Origin: JABCPE02 sp963506915
GTDB taxonomy: Bacteria; Bacteroidota; Bacteroidia; Flavobacteriales; Weeksellaceae
DNA: 13,906 bases
Direction of reading: 5' to 3'
Assembly (NCBI GenBank): GCA_963506915.1
Contig: CAUORE010000043.1
Location: 1 to 13,906, forward strand
Made by a program: the position numbers and the translations under genes. The notes beneath the pieces were generated by a model. That model had not been told where the DNA came from and did not search any database. It saw only the letters and a program-made list of their open reading frames with translations. Positions 6,776 to 13,886 of the stretch are shown in pieces. Every line of letters begins with the position of its first letter. Positions within the stretch are counted from its first letter, which is position 1.

Positions 6776-7813
6776 ATGAAAGATATCAGAACGCTTAGTC
6801 TAGACCAGCTCAAAGAATATTTTGTTTCCTTGGGAGAAAAACCATTTCGTGCCAAGCAGGTCTATGACTGGCTTTGGTCTAAAAATCTTCATTCTATTGA
6901 GGAAATGACTAACCTTTCCAAAGAGCTTCGCCAAAGAATTTCTGAGGAATATACGATAAATCCCATTTCGGTAGACAAACTCCAAAGAAGCTCAGACGGA
7001 ACCATAAAAAATGGTGTAAAACTCCATGATGGGCTTTTGGTAGAAAGTGTTCTAATCCCGACAGAAACACGAACTACAGCCTGTGTTTCCTCGCAGGTAG
7101 GATGTTCTCTAAACTGTGAGTTTTGCGCTACTGCTAAACTCAAAAGAATGAGAAACTTGGAGGTGGCAGAGATAGTGGATCAAGTGGCTTTGATAGACAA
7201 GCAGAGCAGACTTTATTTTGATAGACCTCTCTCTAACATCGTATTCATGGGAATGGGCGAACCTATGATGAACTACAAAAATGTAGTGGAAGCCATCAGA
7301 AAAATCACTCAGCCCGATGGTTTGGGCATGTCTCCAAGGAGAATTACCGTGTCTACTTCTGGAATTCCAAAGATGATAAAAATGCTGGCCGATGAAGATT
7401 TAAAGGTAAAACTAGCGCTTTCGCTGCATTCTGCGATTGAAGAAAAACGAAATGAAATTATGCCTTTTTCTTCTAATTTCCCACTGACGGACATCATAGA
7501 AGCCCTACAATATTGGTATTCTAAAACAGGCTCTGTCATTACTTTGGAATACTGCATTTGGAAAGGCATAAACGATAAAGATGAAGATATAAAAGCCCTG
7601 ATAAAATTCTGTAAAAAAGTGCCTACAAAGGTGAATTTAATAGAATACAATTCCATTGGCAATGGAAAATACGACCGCAGCAACCCTGAGGCTACAGAAA
7701 ACTATGTCCATCAGTTAGAGAAGAACGGAATCACTACGATGATTCGCCGAAGCAGAGGAGGAGATATCGATGCCGCCTGCGGACAGCTTGCCAATAAAAT
7801 AGCCGAAGCGTAG
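6776..7813 (+). CDS. rlmN: 23S rRNA (adenine2503-C2)/tRNA (adenine37-C2) methyltransferase, radical SAM
   Basis: RlmN methylates C2 of A2503 in 23S rRNA, and of A37 in some tRNAs, supporting translational accuracy. The 345-residue protein has the radical-SAM cluster motif CSLNCEFC (Cys110, Cys114, Cys117) and the two catalytic cysteines at 103 (TACVSSQVGC) and 335 (GGDIDAACGQLA), so the full ping-pong mechanism is available. MGMGEPMMN, the SAM-binding GEP motif, is present. There is no sign of the separate antibiotic-resistance enzyme Cfr: sequence features and neighbours fit the housekeeping enzyme. It follows a terminator, and the AEC permease gene begins 26 bases after its stop. No convincing TAnnTTTG was found in the short gap before it. 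Confidence 0.97.
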   Translation: MKDIRTLSLDQLKEYFVSLGEKPFRAKQVYDWLWSKNLHSIEEMTNLSKELRQRISEEYTINPISVDKLQRSSDGTIKNGVKLHDGLLVESVLIPTETRTTACVSSQVGCSLNCEFCATAKLKRMRNLEVAEIVDQVALIDKQSRLYFDRPLSNIVFMGMGEPMMNYKNVVEAIRKITQPDGLGMSPRRITVSTSGIPKMIKMLADEDLKVKLALSLHSAIEEKRNEIMPFSSNFPLTDIIEALQYWYSKTGSVITLEYCIWKGINDKDEDIKALIKFCKKVPTKVNLIEYNSIGNGKYDRSNPEATENYVHQLEKNGITTMIRRSRGGDIDAACGQLANKIAEA

Positions 7814-7839
7814 AAAAAGCACTACAAATAGAGAATAAA

Positions 7840-8745
7840 ATGGATAATTTTATTTTAATCATATTGTGCATTGTGGCGGGAATGGTCTTTAAGGCAACTA
7901 AATCCATTCACCCAGAAGCTCACAAAGGAATCAACACTTGGATACTTTACATCGCGCTGCCCTCTATTTCCTTTAAATACATTCCGAAAATAGAGTGGTC
8001 GCTGGAAATACTCTATCCTGCGGCTAGTATGGCTATTTTGGCCTTGGGAGCGTATTTGTTTATACAATATTATTCAAAACTAAAAAACTATTCCAACCGT
8101 TCTACAAGCACCCTGCAGCTGACAAGTGGATACAGCAACACCTCGTTCATTGGTTTTCCGCTGATTTCTGCTTTCTATGGAGAGGAATATTTGAGCATCG
8201 CGATTATCTGCGACCAAGCCATGTTTCTTACCCTTTCTACACTGGGCATCATCACTGCTCTGCAAGGTGGAAACAATAACACCATAAGCGCTAAATTCTT
8301 ACTTAAAAGGCTTTTTACATTTCCGCCATTTATTGGATGTATTACGGCATTAGTTTTATCATCTTTTATAGACCTTTCTCCTGCCGAACCGCTTTTTAAC
8401 AAGTTGTCTGGAACGGTGGCGCCTTTGGCTTTGTTCTCGATAGGTTTGCAGTTGAAATTTAACGGCTGGAAAAAACTGATGAGCCAAATTTCCATGTCGA
8501 TGGTTTATAAATTATTGATTGGTCCTGCTTTGATTTTGGTTTTGGGACTTGTTTTAGGACTGAAAGAAAGTTTAGTGAAAATCACGGTTTTTGAATCCGC
8601 GATGCCTACTTTGGTAATGTCCAGTGTCATCGCTGAGCAATTTAAACTCAATACCAAACTCACCAATATGATTATCGGAATCAGCATTATTGTCGGGTTT
8701 TTCACTTTGGGAATTTGGTATAAAGTGCTGGAATGGTGCTTTTAA
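7840..8745 (+). CDS. AEC-family permease (auxin efflux carrier family)
   Basis: A hydrophobic protein of 301 residues with about ten membrane segments, five before and five after a central loop near residue 145 (GGNNNTISAK). This is the layout of bacterial AEC transporters. The motif GYSNTSFIGFPLI (about 97-109) matches the conserved crossover-helix sequence of the first half, and the second half has the matching FESAMPTLVMSSVIAEQF region. Bacterial members move small organic anions such as malate, or unknown substrates; the sequence does not reveal which. It lies 26 bases after rlmN and 21 bases before the next gene, so all three are probably cotranscribed. Confidence 0.92.
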   Translation: MDNFILIILCIVAGMVFKATKSIHPEAHKGINTWILYIALPSISFKYIPKIEWSLEILYPAASMAILALGAYLFIQYYSKLKNYSNRSTSTLQLTSGYSNTSFIGFPLISAFYGEEYLSIAIICDQAMFLTLSTLGIITALQGGNNNTISAKFLLKRLFTFPPFIGCITALVLSSFIDLSPAEPLFNKLSGTVAPLALFSIGLQLKFNGWKKLMSQISMSMVYKLLIGPALILVLGLVLGLKESLVKITVFESAMPTLVMSSVIAEQFKLNTKLTNMIIGISIIVGFFTLGIWYKVLEWCF

Positions 8746-8766
8746 TGAAAAATTTAATATTAATAT

Positions 8767-9624
8767 ATGCGTTTTAGAAGATTTTATTTTTTGTTTTTTA
8801 TTCTCATATCGGTTTTTTCTTTGGCTCAAAAAACCAAAAGACTGCCTTTGAAAAAATATAAAATCGCTGTTTTAAATGATACTTTGAGGGAAACATCAGG
8901 ATTAACGCTGATGAATGGGAGGTTGTACAGCTTTAATGATGGTGGAAATCCCAATGAAATTTATGAAATAAACCCTGAAAATGGGCAGATAATTTCTACC
9001 ATCAAAGTTGATTTCCCAAACAGAGACTGGGAAGCCATGACTAACGACGGACAAAGCCTTTATATAGGAGATTTCGGGAATAATAGAGGCAAAAGAACGG
9101 ATTTGGCGATTTATAAAATCTTGGATAATTCTCATCAGAAAATCAGTTTTAAATATAAAAATCAACCTCATTTTAGCTTTAAAAAAGACAAACATGATTT
9201 TGATGCCGAAGCGATGATTTTCAAAGATGGGAAAATCTATCTTTTTTCCAAAGAATGGGCTTCGCTGAAAGTTTCTAAATATGCGATAAATCCCGATGCA
9301 GAGGAGGAACAGAGCATCGAAAAAACGGAAGAATTCAAAACCAATTTCCTAGTGACAGATGCTTTTTATTTCAATAAAAAACTGTATTTGGTGGGTTATA
9401 ACAAAGTCGCAAAAGCCTTTTTGATGATTTTTGATGAAGATGAAAACGGTAATTTTTTCGCTGGAAAATATACGAAATACAAGTTAGGTTCGGTCTTTAA
9501 ATATGGTCAGATAGAGGGAGTTGCAGTAGATGAAAAGGGTATTTATATCTCAGGCGAAGAATTTAAGAAAATGGGGTTTCAGGCGAAACAGAGTTTGTAT
9601 TTTGTGCCTTTTGAACGACTGTAA
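8767..9624 (+). CDS. Secreted predicted beta-propeller protein, function unknown
   Basis: A 285-residue protein with a clear signal peptide: basic MRFRR, a hydrophobic core to about residue 18, and a probable signal peptidase I site after FSLA (20), with no lipobox cysteine. The mature part is a series of beta-rich units: RETSGLTLMNGRLYSFND, IYEINPENGQIISTIKV, DWEAMTNDGQSLYIGDFGNN, then MIFKDGKIYLFSK, FNKKLYLVGY and GVAVDEKGIYISGEE. The order 'show, deduce, is it intended, explain' resembles SMP-30- or SdiA-regulated-like propellers. Asp/Asn-rich loops could bind calcium. No catalytic motif or C-terminal type IX secretion sorting domain is recognisable, so it probably stays in the periplasm. 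It lies 21 bases after the AEC gene; the short overlapping ATG at 8745 leads to a stop within ten codons and is not the start. Confidence 0.75.
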   Translation: MRFRRFYFLFFILISVFSLAQKTKRLPLKKYKIAVLNDTLRETSGLTLMNGRLYSFNDGGNPNEIYEINPENGQIISTIKVDFPNRDWEAMTNDGQSLYIGDFGNNRGKRTDLAIYKILDNSHQKISFKYKNQPHFSFKKDKHDFDAEAMIFKDGKIYLFSKEWASLKVSKYAINPDAEEEQSIEKTEEFKTNFLVTDAFYFNKKLYLVGYNKVAKAFLMIFDEDENGNFFAGKYTKYKLGSVFKYGQIEGVAVDEKGIYISGEEFKKMGFQAKQSLYFVPFERL

Positions 9625-9646
9625 TTTAAATAAAATTAAATAATCT

Positions 9647-9654
9647 TATATTTG
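9647..9654 (+). promoter_or_regulatory. Promoter -7 element of the polyprenyl synthase gene, TATATTTG
   Basis: TATATTTG is a full match to TAnnTTTG, 17 bases before the GTG start at 9672. The -33 box is weak (TTTA at 9625-9628, spacing 18). The predicted leader is about 10 bases. It probably drives the polyprenyl synthase-trxB-crcB run. Confidence 0.65.
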
Positions 9655-9671
9655 TGAATTAAAATAAAATT

Positions 9672-10649
9672 GTGGCTAAAATCTTAGAAGAAATCAAAGC
9701 TCCTATAAGCAGGGAAATGAAACTTTTTGAGGAAAAGTTTTATCAGTCCATGCAGAGCAGTGTGCCTTTATTAGATAAAATTACACAATTTATCATCGCT
9801 ACGAAGGGCAAACAGATGCGGCCTATCCTCGTTTTTCTTTCAGCGAAAATGACAGGCGAGGTGAGCGAAAAGACCTTTCGTGGAGCTTCTTTGATAGAGC
9901 TGATACATACGGCAGCTTTGGTGCATGATGATGTGGTGGATGAGAGCGCTAGAAGGCGTAATTTCTTCTCTATCAATGCCTTGTGGGGGAATAAGACTGC
10001 GGTTTTGATTGGGGATTATTTATTGTCCAAATCGGTAATTCTTTCTACTGAAAATAAAGATTTTGATTTGTTGGAAATCGTTTCTCAAACCATAAAAGAC
10101 ATGTCCGAAGGCGAGCTTTTGCAACTGGAAAAAGCAAGAAAGCTGGACATTACGGAAGATGTTTATTATCAGATTATTAGACAAAAAACAGCTTCACTTA
10201 TTTCGGCGTGCTGCCAGATAGGAACAGTTTCTAATAATGCAGAAAACACGCTGATAATGAAGATGAAAGATTTTGGGTTTTATGCAGGAATGGCTTTTCA
10301 GATAAAAGATGATTTGTTTGATTATTTTAGCAAAAACATCGTAGGGAAGCCTGTGGGCATAGATATTAAGGAACAAAAAATGACTTTACCGCTTATTTAT
10401 TCTTTAAAAACGGCAAATGAAAAAGACAGAAAATATTACTTTAATATCATTAAAAACCACAATAAAAACCCGAAACGAGTAAAAGAACTGATTGATTTTG
10501 TAAAAAAATCGGGCGGGCTGGACTACGCTGAAAAAATAATGGAAAATTACCAACAGAAGGCTTTGGATATTTTATCAGAATTTCCTGATAATGAAGCGAA
10601 AAAGTCTTTGCAACTGATGCTGGATTATGTAATAAAAAGAGAATTTTAA
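9672..10649 (+). CDS. Trans long-chain polyprenyl diphosphate synthase
   Basis: A 325-residue all-helical prenyltransferase that adds isopentenyl diphosphate units to an allylic primer. In flavobacteria this most likely makes the side chain of menaquinone. Seen: GKQMRP (46-51), the first aspartate-rich motif DDVVD (86-90) with the SARRR that follows, and the second motif IKDDLFDYF (211-219). The residues four and five positions before the first Asp are alanines (81, 82) instead of bulky aromatics, which in this family goes with long products and argues against farnesyl or geranylgeranyl diphosphate synthase. The start is GTG; no ATG in frame lies nearby that keeps the N-terminus, and a -7 element sits just upstream. 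trxB begins 13 bases after the stop. The exact chain length cannot be read from the sequence. Confidence 0.93.
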   Translation: MAKILEEIKAPISREMKLFEEKFYQSMQSSVPLLDKITQFIIATKGKQMRPILVFLSAKMTGEVSEKTFRGASLIELIHTAALVHDDVVDESARRRNFFSINALWGNKTAVLIGDYLLSKSVILSTENKDFDLLEIVSQTIKDMSEGELLQLEKARKLDITEDVYYQIIRQKTASLISACCQIGTVSNNAENTLIMKMKDFGFYAGMAFQIKDDLFDYFSKNIVGKPVGIDIKEQKMTLPLIYSLKTANEKDRKYYFNIIKNHNKNPKRVKELIDFVKKSGGLDYAEKIMENYQQKALDILSEFPDNEAKKSLQLMLDYVIKREF

Positions 10650-10662
10650 AAAAAGTATAAAA

Positions 10663-11604
10663 ATGGAGAATAATATTTTAGATTGTGTGATTATAGGTTC
10701 TGGACCTTCTGGTTTTACGGCGGCTATCTATGCAGCGAGAGCGGATTTAAAACCTGAGCTTTATACAGGGCTACAGCATGGCGGTCAGCTTACTACAACT
10801 ACAGAAGTGGATAATTTCCCAGGGTATCCAGAGGGAGTTACAGGGTCGAAAATGATGGAAGATTTGCAGAAACAAGCCGAAAGATTTGACACCAAAGTGC
10901 ATTATGAAATGATTACGAAAGTGGAATTTTCTAAGGAAAAAGGCGGAATTCATAAACTTTGGGCAGGAGAGAAAGAAATTTTGGCTAAAACAGTGATTAT
11001 TTCCACTGGAGCTACAGCCAAATACCTTGGGCTGGATGATGAAAAAAAATACTCTGGCGGCGGAGTGTCTGCGTGTGCTACTTGTGACGGATTTTTTTAC
11101 AGAAACCAAGAAGTTATCGTAGTTGGGGCAGGGGACACGGCAGCAGAAGAGGCGACTTATCTTGCTAATATTTGTAGTAAAGTGACCATGCTTGTAAGAA
11201 AAAACTATTTCCGTGCTTCTAAAGCAATGGCTCACAGAGTGGAAAAAACGCCGAATATAGAAGTAAAATTTAATCACGAATTGATAGGCATCAAAGGGGA
11301 AAACAACTTAGTGGAAAAAGCTGTGGTTATAAACAACCAGACCCAAGAAACTTCTGAAATACCTGTCAGCGGGATATTCATAGCCATAGGACATCAGCCC
11401 AATACAGAGATATTTAAAGGGCAAATAGATATGGATGAAAACGGATATATCATCACCGAAGGAAAATCTTCCAGAACTAATCTTCCTGGGGTTTTCGCGG
11501 CGGGAGATGTTCAGGATCATATTTATCGTCAGGCAGTTACAGCAGCAGGAAGCGGATGTATGGCAGCGATAGATGCAGAGAGATATTTAGGCGAATTAAA
11601 ATAA
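10663..11604 (+). CDS. trxB: Thioredoxin-disulfide reductase
   Basis: Low-molecular-weight FAD-dependent thioredoxin reductase of 313 residues, which passes electrons from NADPH to thioredoxin. The FAD-binding GSGPSG is at 12-17, the redox-active disulfide CATC at 138-141, the NADPH-binding GAGDTA at 155-160 and the second FAD motif at FAAGDVQD near the C-terminus. VRKNYFRAS (178-186) takes the place of the HRRxxFRA segment that contacts the 2'-phosphate of NADP; the basic residues are retained, so NADPH use is still expected. It lies 13 bases after the polyprenyl synthase gene and 9 bases before crcB, so the three are likely cotranscribed. Confidence 0.97.
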   Translation: MENNILDCVIIGSGPSGFTAAIYAARADLKPELYTGLQHGGQLTTTTEVDNFPGYPEGVTGSKMMEDLQKQAERFDTKVHYEMITKVEFSKEKGGIHKLWAGEKEILAKTVIISTGATAKYLGLDDEKKYSGGGVSACATCDGFFYRNQEVIVVGAGDTAAEEATYLANICSKVTMLVRKNYFRASKAMAHRVEKTPNIEVKFNHELIGIKGENNLVEKAVVINNQTQETSEIPVSGIFIAIGHQPNTEIFKGQIDMDENGYIITEGKSSRTNLPGVFAAGDVQDHIYRQAVTAAGSGCMAAIDAERYLGELK

Positions 11605-11613
11605 AAAACTACT

Positions 11614-11973
11614 ATGAAAGCCCTGATATATGTTTTCCTTGGGGGAGGAGTGGGGAGTATTTTTCGGTTTATGATATCTAATTATGCTCATAAACTGCCG
11701 ATGGCAGGCTCTTTTCCTATTGGAACGCTTTTGGCTAATGTTTTTGGTTGTTTTTTTATAGGGATATTTTCTTCTTTATTTAAAGAAAATGAATATCTGA
11801 AATACCTTTTGGTTACAGGATTTTGTGGTGGATTTACTACATTTTCCACATTTTCTATGGAAAACATTACTCTTTGGCAAAACGGACAGTATGGAATTTT
11901 GGTTTTGTATTTGACATTGAGCATAGCATTGGGGCTTTCTGCGGTGTATTTAGGAAGTCAGCTTTTGAAATAA
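11614..11973 (+). CDS. crcB: Fluoride efflux channel CrcB/Fluc
   Basis: A small membrane protein of 119 residues with four predicted helices that works as a dual-topology dimer to export fluoride. Family marks are GGGVGSIFRF (10-19), GTLLANVFGCFFIG (37-50) with the conserved Asn42, and GFCGGFTTFSTFS (69-81), which holds the phenylalanines and hydroxyl residues lining the pores. Being a single full-length gene it should form a homodimer; no second copy is visible. It starts 9 bases after trxB. No fluoride riboswitch is seen upstream, and its position in a housekeeping run suggests steady expression. Confidence 0.95.
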   Translation: MKALIYVFLGGGVGSIFRFMISNYAHKLPMAGSFPIGTLLANVFGCFFIGIFSSLFKENEYLKYLLVTGFCGGFTTFSTFSMENITLWQNGQYGILVLYLTLSIALGLSAVYLGSQLLK

Positions 11974-12037
11974 AGTGAATTTTTAATATTGATTTTCAAA
12001 ACATTAATGATTTAAGCGTAAAAATCCTATAAATAAA

Positions 12038-12068
12038 TTTGTCAATATAAAAAATATCCTTACATTTG
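12038..12068 (+). promoter_or_regulatory. Promoter of tRNA-Ser, TTTG-N19-TACATTTG
   Basis: TTTG (12038-12041), 19 bases, then TACATTTG (12061-12068): a perfect match to the Bacteroidota consensus. Transcription would begin near 12075, about 24 bases ahead of the tRNA. It mirrors the tRNA-Leu promoter at the other end of the window. Confidence 0.86.
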
Positions 12069-12098
12069 CACCACTGAAATGATAGATATTTCATTTTT

Positions 12099-12183
12099 GG
12101 AGAGATGGCAGAGCGGTCGAATGCGGCGGTCTTGAAAACCGTTGACTGTAACAGGTCCGGGGGTTCGAATCCCTCTCTCTCCG
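12099..12183 (+). tRNA. tRNA-Ser (anticodon TGA)
   Basis: The acceptor stem pairs GGAGAGA with TCTCTCC (12176-12182), with discriminator G. The anticodon stem GCGGT/ACCGT encloses the loop CTTGAAA, giving anticodon TGA, which reads the serine codon UCA. A long variable arm (from TGACTGTAACAGGTCC) and a T arm with loop TTCGAAT identify a class II serine tRNA. CCA is not encoded: CAA follows the discriminator, so the end must be added by the nucleotidyltransferase. The accessory gene cluster begins just beyond it. Confidence 0.96.
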
Positions 12184-12205
12184 CAAGTATTAAAAACTAA
12201 ATTAC

Positions 12206-12239
12206 AAGGACTTTTGAAAAATTCAAAAGTCTTTTTTTT
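12206..12239 (+). terminator. Terminator of tRNA-Ser
   Basis: A long inverted repeat (about 12206-12218 with 12222-12234; core ACTTTTGAA/TTCAAAAGT) closes a three-base loop and runs into an uninterrupted T tract to 12239. It ends the tRNA-Ser transcript and isolates the following accessory genes from it. Confidence 0.88.
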
Positions 12240-12327
12240 ATTTCAAATCCTAAAAGTTTTTACAAAACGATATTCTTTTTTACTTTCTTTTTCTAAAAAT
12301 ATATTCACCGCCCGAAGAAATATGCAG

Positions 12328-12335
12328 TATCTTTG
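12328..12335 (+). promoter_or_regulatory. Possible promoter -7 element of the PoNi-like gene, TATCTTTG
   Basis: TATCTTTG matches TAnnTTTG, but the -33 region (TTCA near 12304) is poor. Predicted initiation near 12342 is about 23 bases before the ATG at 12365, which fits that ATG, and not the downstream TTG, being the ancestral start of the immunity-like gene. Confidence 0.45.
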
Positions 12336-12364
12336 TTTTCTGTTTAATATTATTTAATTATAAA

Positions 12365-12444
12365 ATGGAAAGAGATAAAATAAAGAATATTTCGAAAGTA
12401 TAATAACACAAAAAAAGGAAAATATATCTTTTTATCTTAATGCA
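12365..12444 (+). pseudogene. Out-of-frame 5' end of the PoNi-like immunity gene
   Basis: The ATG at 12365 begins MERDKIKN and then runs to a TAA at 12401-12403 after ISKV. In the frame of the downstream gene, the same DNA from 12385 reads EYFESIITQKKENISFYLNA with no stop, leading straight into the main reading frame. MERDKIK followed by EYFE and a charged helix is what the start of a DUF1910 protein looks like. A shift of one base (a one-base gain or two-base loss relative to an intact gene) between about 12377 and 12394 would join them. The A-rich stretch there could be a mutation hotspot, a sequencing error or, less likely, a programmed slip. Confidence 0.7.
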
Positions 12445-13167
12445 TTGAAAAATAATAGGGTTGCTATAGATAGACAGTATGTTGTACTTAATAGTATGGC
12501 AGGAGATTGTCTGACATCTCTTATTGCTAAATATTCCGCGAGTTACCCTATAGAAGATTTGTATACAGATTACTACGATGCTTTAGAATATATGCACCAG
12601 AGCTGGATGGTATTGGACAATCGTGCTTATTTAAAAGATACTAAATACAATCATTATTTTGGCTCAGACTATGATTTGATGCTTTGGATGCTTTCATTGG
12701 GATATTTATTAGATGTTGAAAAACAGAAATATATGCTGCTTTTAGAAATATTAGACCGATTTTCTGTAAAAGACCTGCTCTATGAAACCATTATTAAAGC
12801 CAAAATATCCGAACGACCACCTATAACAGAGGAAAGTTATAAAATGATAATGGATATGCCGTGGGCGTATGAGTCTCTTCGCTACGCTGTCAAAGAAACA
12901 GATGATGAATATGGAAAAGAACGCTCTTCTGCTCTGATTGAACATTTCTTAAATAAAGAATTTTATCAAAGGCACAAAGGTTTTAGTTTTTATGACCATC
13001 ATAAGAGCAATAATAACATATATTATGGCTATTGGAGTTTTGAAAGTGCGGCTATTGCTGATATTTTATCCGTAGATATCTCACCTTTTGAAAACAATAA
13101 ATACTTCCCTAAAGATGCGTATTTTTACAAAAAAAATAGAGTAGGAGGAGAGAGGAGTTTATATTAG
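12445..13167 (+). CDS. PoNi-like (DUF1910/DUF1911) immunity protein, 5' end frameshifted
   Basis: The open frame from TTG at 12445 gives 240 residues, largely helical and acidic. The C-terminal part, with YYGYWSFESAAIADIL, a following ISPFENNKYFPKDAY and a basic tail, is typical of the DUF1911 domain of PoNe-immunity proteins. The earlier part (SLIAKYSASYPIEDLYTDYY, then ALEYMHQSW) fits the DUF1910 half. Such proteins neutralise PoNe-type DNase toxins delivered by type VI or related secretion systems. No toxin gene is present in the window. The conserved N-terminal helix continues upstream in this frame without an ATG, and the only ATG is in another frame at 12365, so the gene is either inactive, expressed from TTG without its first helix, or miscalled at one base. 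Family assignment by motif recognition only. Confidence 0.75.
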   Translation: MKNNRVAIDRQYVVLNSMAGDCLTSLIAKYSASYPIEDLYTDYYDALEYMHQSWMVLDNRAYLKDTKYNHYFGSDYDLMLWMLSLGYLLDVEKQKYMLLLEILDRFSVKDLLYETIIKAKISERPPITEESYKMIMDMPWAYESLRYAVKETDDEYGKERSSALIEHFLNKEFYQRHKGFSFYDHHKSNNNIYYGYWSFESAAIADILSVDISPFENNKYFPKDAYFYKKNRVGGERSLY

Positions 13168-13200
13168 TATTGTGAGTCATATTATTGATTTTTAAAAACA

Positions 13201-13220
13201 AACAAAATGAAATATTATAA
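13201..13220 (+). repeat. Direct repeat at gene starts, copy 1
   Basis: This stretch, covering the last six bases before the ATG at 13207 and the first five codons (MKYYK), is identical to 13887-13906. The match includes one further base on the left (13200 and 13886). The two copies are 686 bases apart, and the second runs off the end of the window, so the full extent of the repeat is not visible. Confidence 0.85.
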
Positions 13221-13878
13221 GATAGATATTAAATCTCATTTTCCAGAATTAGGGAGAATAGCAAGTGGCGCTGAAGGTAAAAATGTAACTGAAAAAGAGT
13301 ATTTTTATAGAATAGGAAAAAGGGAAATTATTGAAAATACCCCCATTTTTGATTATTTTGTTTTAAAAAGTTTTGATAAAGAAAAATACTGGGAATGGGC
13401 TTTATTTGATGTCCACAATTTTATAGGAGTGGGAAGTATAATGTGTGGCTGGTATATCTCGGATAAATTAAAATCACTTTTAGAAAAATTCAAAATTGCT
13501 CCAAAATATCATTTCTACGAAACACGGCTCCTCTACAAAGAAGAAAAATTCAAATACTGGATTTTTCAGTTTCCAATAGAGCCTTTGAAAAATATTATTT
13601 TTGAGAAAAGTAATTTTTACTATATAAAGGACGGAAAACAAAATGAAATAGAAATAAAAAATGAATTAGAATTTATGCAGATAAGAAGTGATTTATTTAT
13701 AGAAGAAGATATAGAGCTGGAGTGCTCAAAAGTTTGTTTATTGGATAGTTTTGACATTGTTTATCAACAGCCTAATGGTGGTGTTCTCTGCTCAGAGCGC
13801 CTGAAACAAGCCATAGAAGAAAACGGCATCACAGGTTTTGAGTTTTTTGAGATTGATTATGAGGTGGTTGTAGAGTAA
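13207..13878 (+). CDS. Probable immunity protein, possibly Imm11/DUF1629-like
   Basis: A soluble, acidic protein of 223 residues with no signal peptide or membrane segment. It is rich in aromatic residues (many Tyr, Phe and Trp in the first 130 positions, e.g. EKYWEWALFD and FKYWIFQFPIEPL). It ends with CSERLKQAIEENGITGFEF, which resembles the C-terminal signature of the Imm11/DUF1629 immunity family (SERLKxALE...ITG). No catalytic motif is seen. It starts at ATG 39 bases after the PoNi-like gene, in the same direction, and is followed after 14 bases by the start of a gene opening with the same five codons. Both position and sequence suggest a polymorphic-toxin immunity role, but the family name is tentative and the partner toxin is unknown. 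Confidence 0.6.
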   Translation: MKYYKIDIKSHFPELGRIASGAEGKNVTEKEYFYRIGKREIIENTPIFDYFVLKSFDKEKYWEWALFDVHNFIGVGSIMCGWYISDKLKSLLEKFKIAPKYHFYETRLLYKEEKFKYWIFQFPIEPLKNIIFEKSNFYYIKDGKQNEIEIKNELEFMQIRSDLFIEEDIELECSKVCLLDSFDIVYQQPNGGVLCSERLKQAIEENGITGFEFFEIDYEVVVE

Positions 13879-13886
13879 GAATTTAA

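Noticed and set aside
6776..7813. Cfr-type antibiotic resistance methyltransferase
   Set aside because: Motifs, length and housekeeping context fit RlmN; nothing suggests transfer or a resistance setting.
10771..11277. Long minus-strand open frame (168 codons) opposite trxB
   Set aside because: It lies entirely within a confidently identified gene, has a Cys/Ser/His/Phe-rich composition typical of antisense frames, and lacks any domain or promoter.
11590..11613. Fluoride riboswitch before crcB
   Set aside because: Only nine bases separate trxB and crcB, far too short for the aptamer, and nothing resembling it was seen within the end of trxB.
12142..12357. Open frame of 71 codons starting inside tRNA-Ser
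   Set aside because: It begins within the tRNA variable arm and runs through the terminator; low-complexity Phe/Leu/Lys content with no coding character.
12375..12400. Programmed -1 ribosomal frameshifting in the PoNi-like gene
   Set aside because: The A-rich stretch lacks a clear X XXY YYZ slippery heptamer followed by a strong hairpin, and immunity genes are not known to need slippage; mutation or a sequencing error is simpler.
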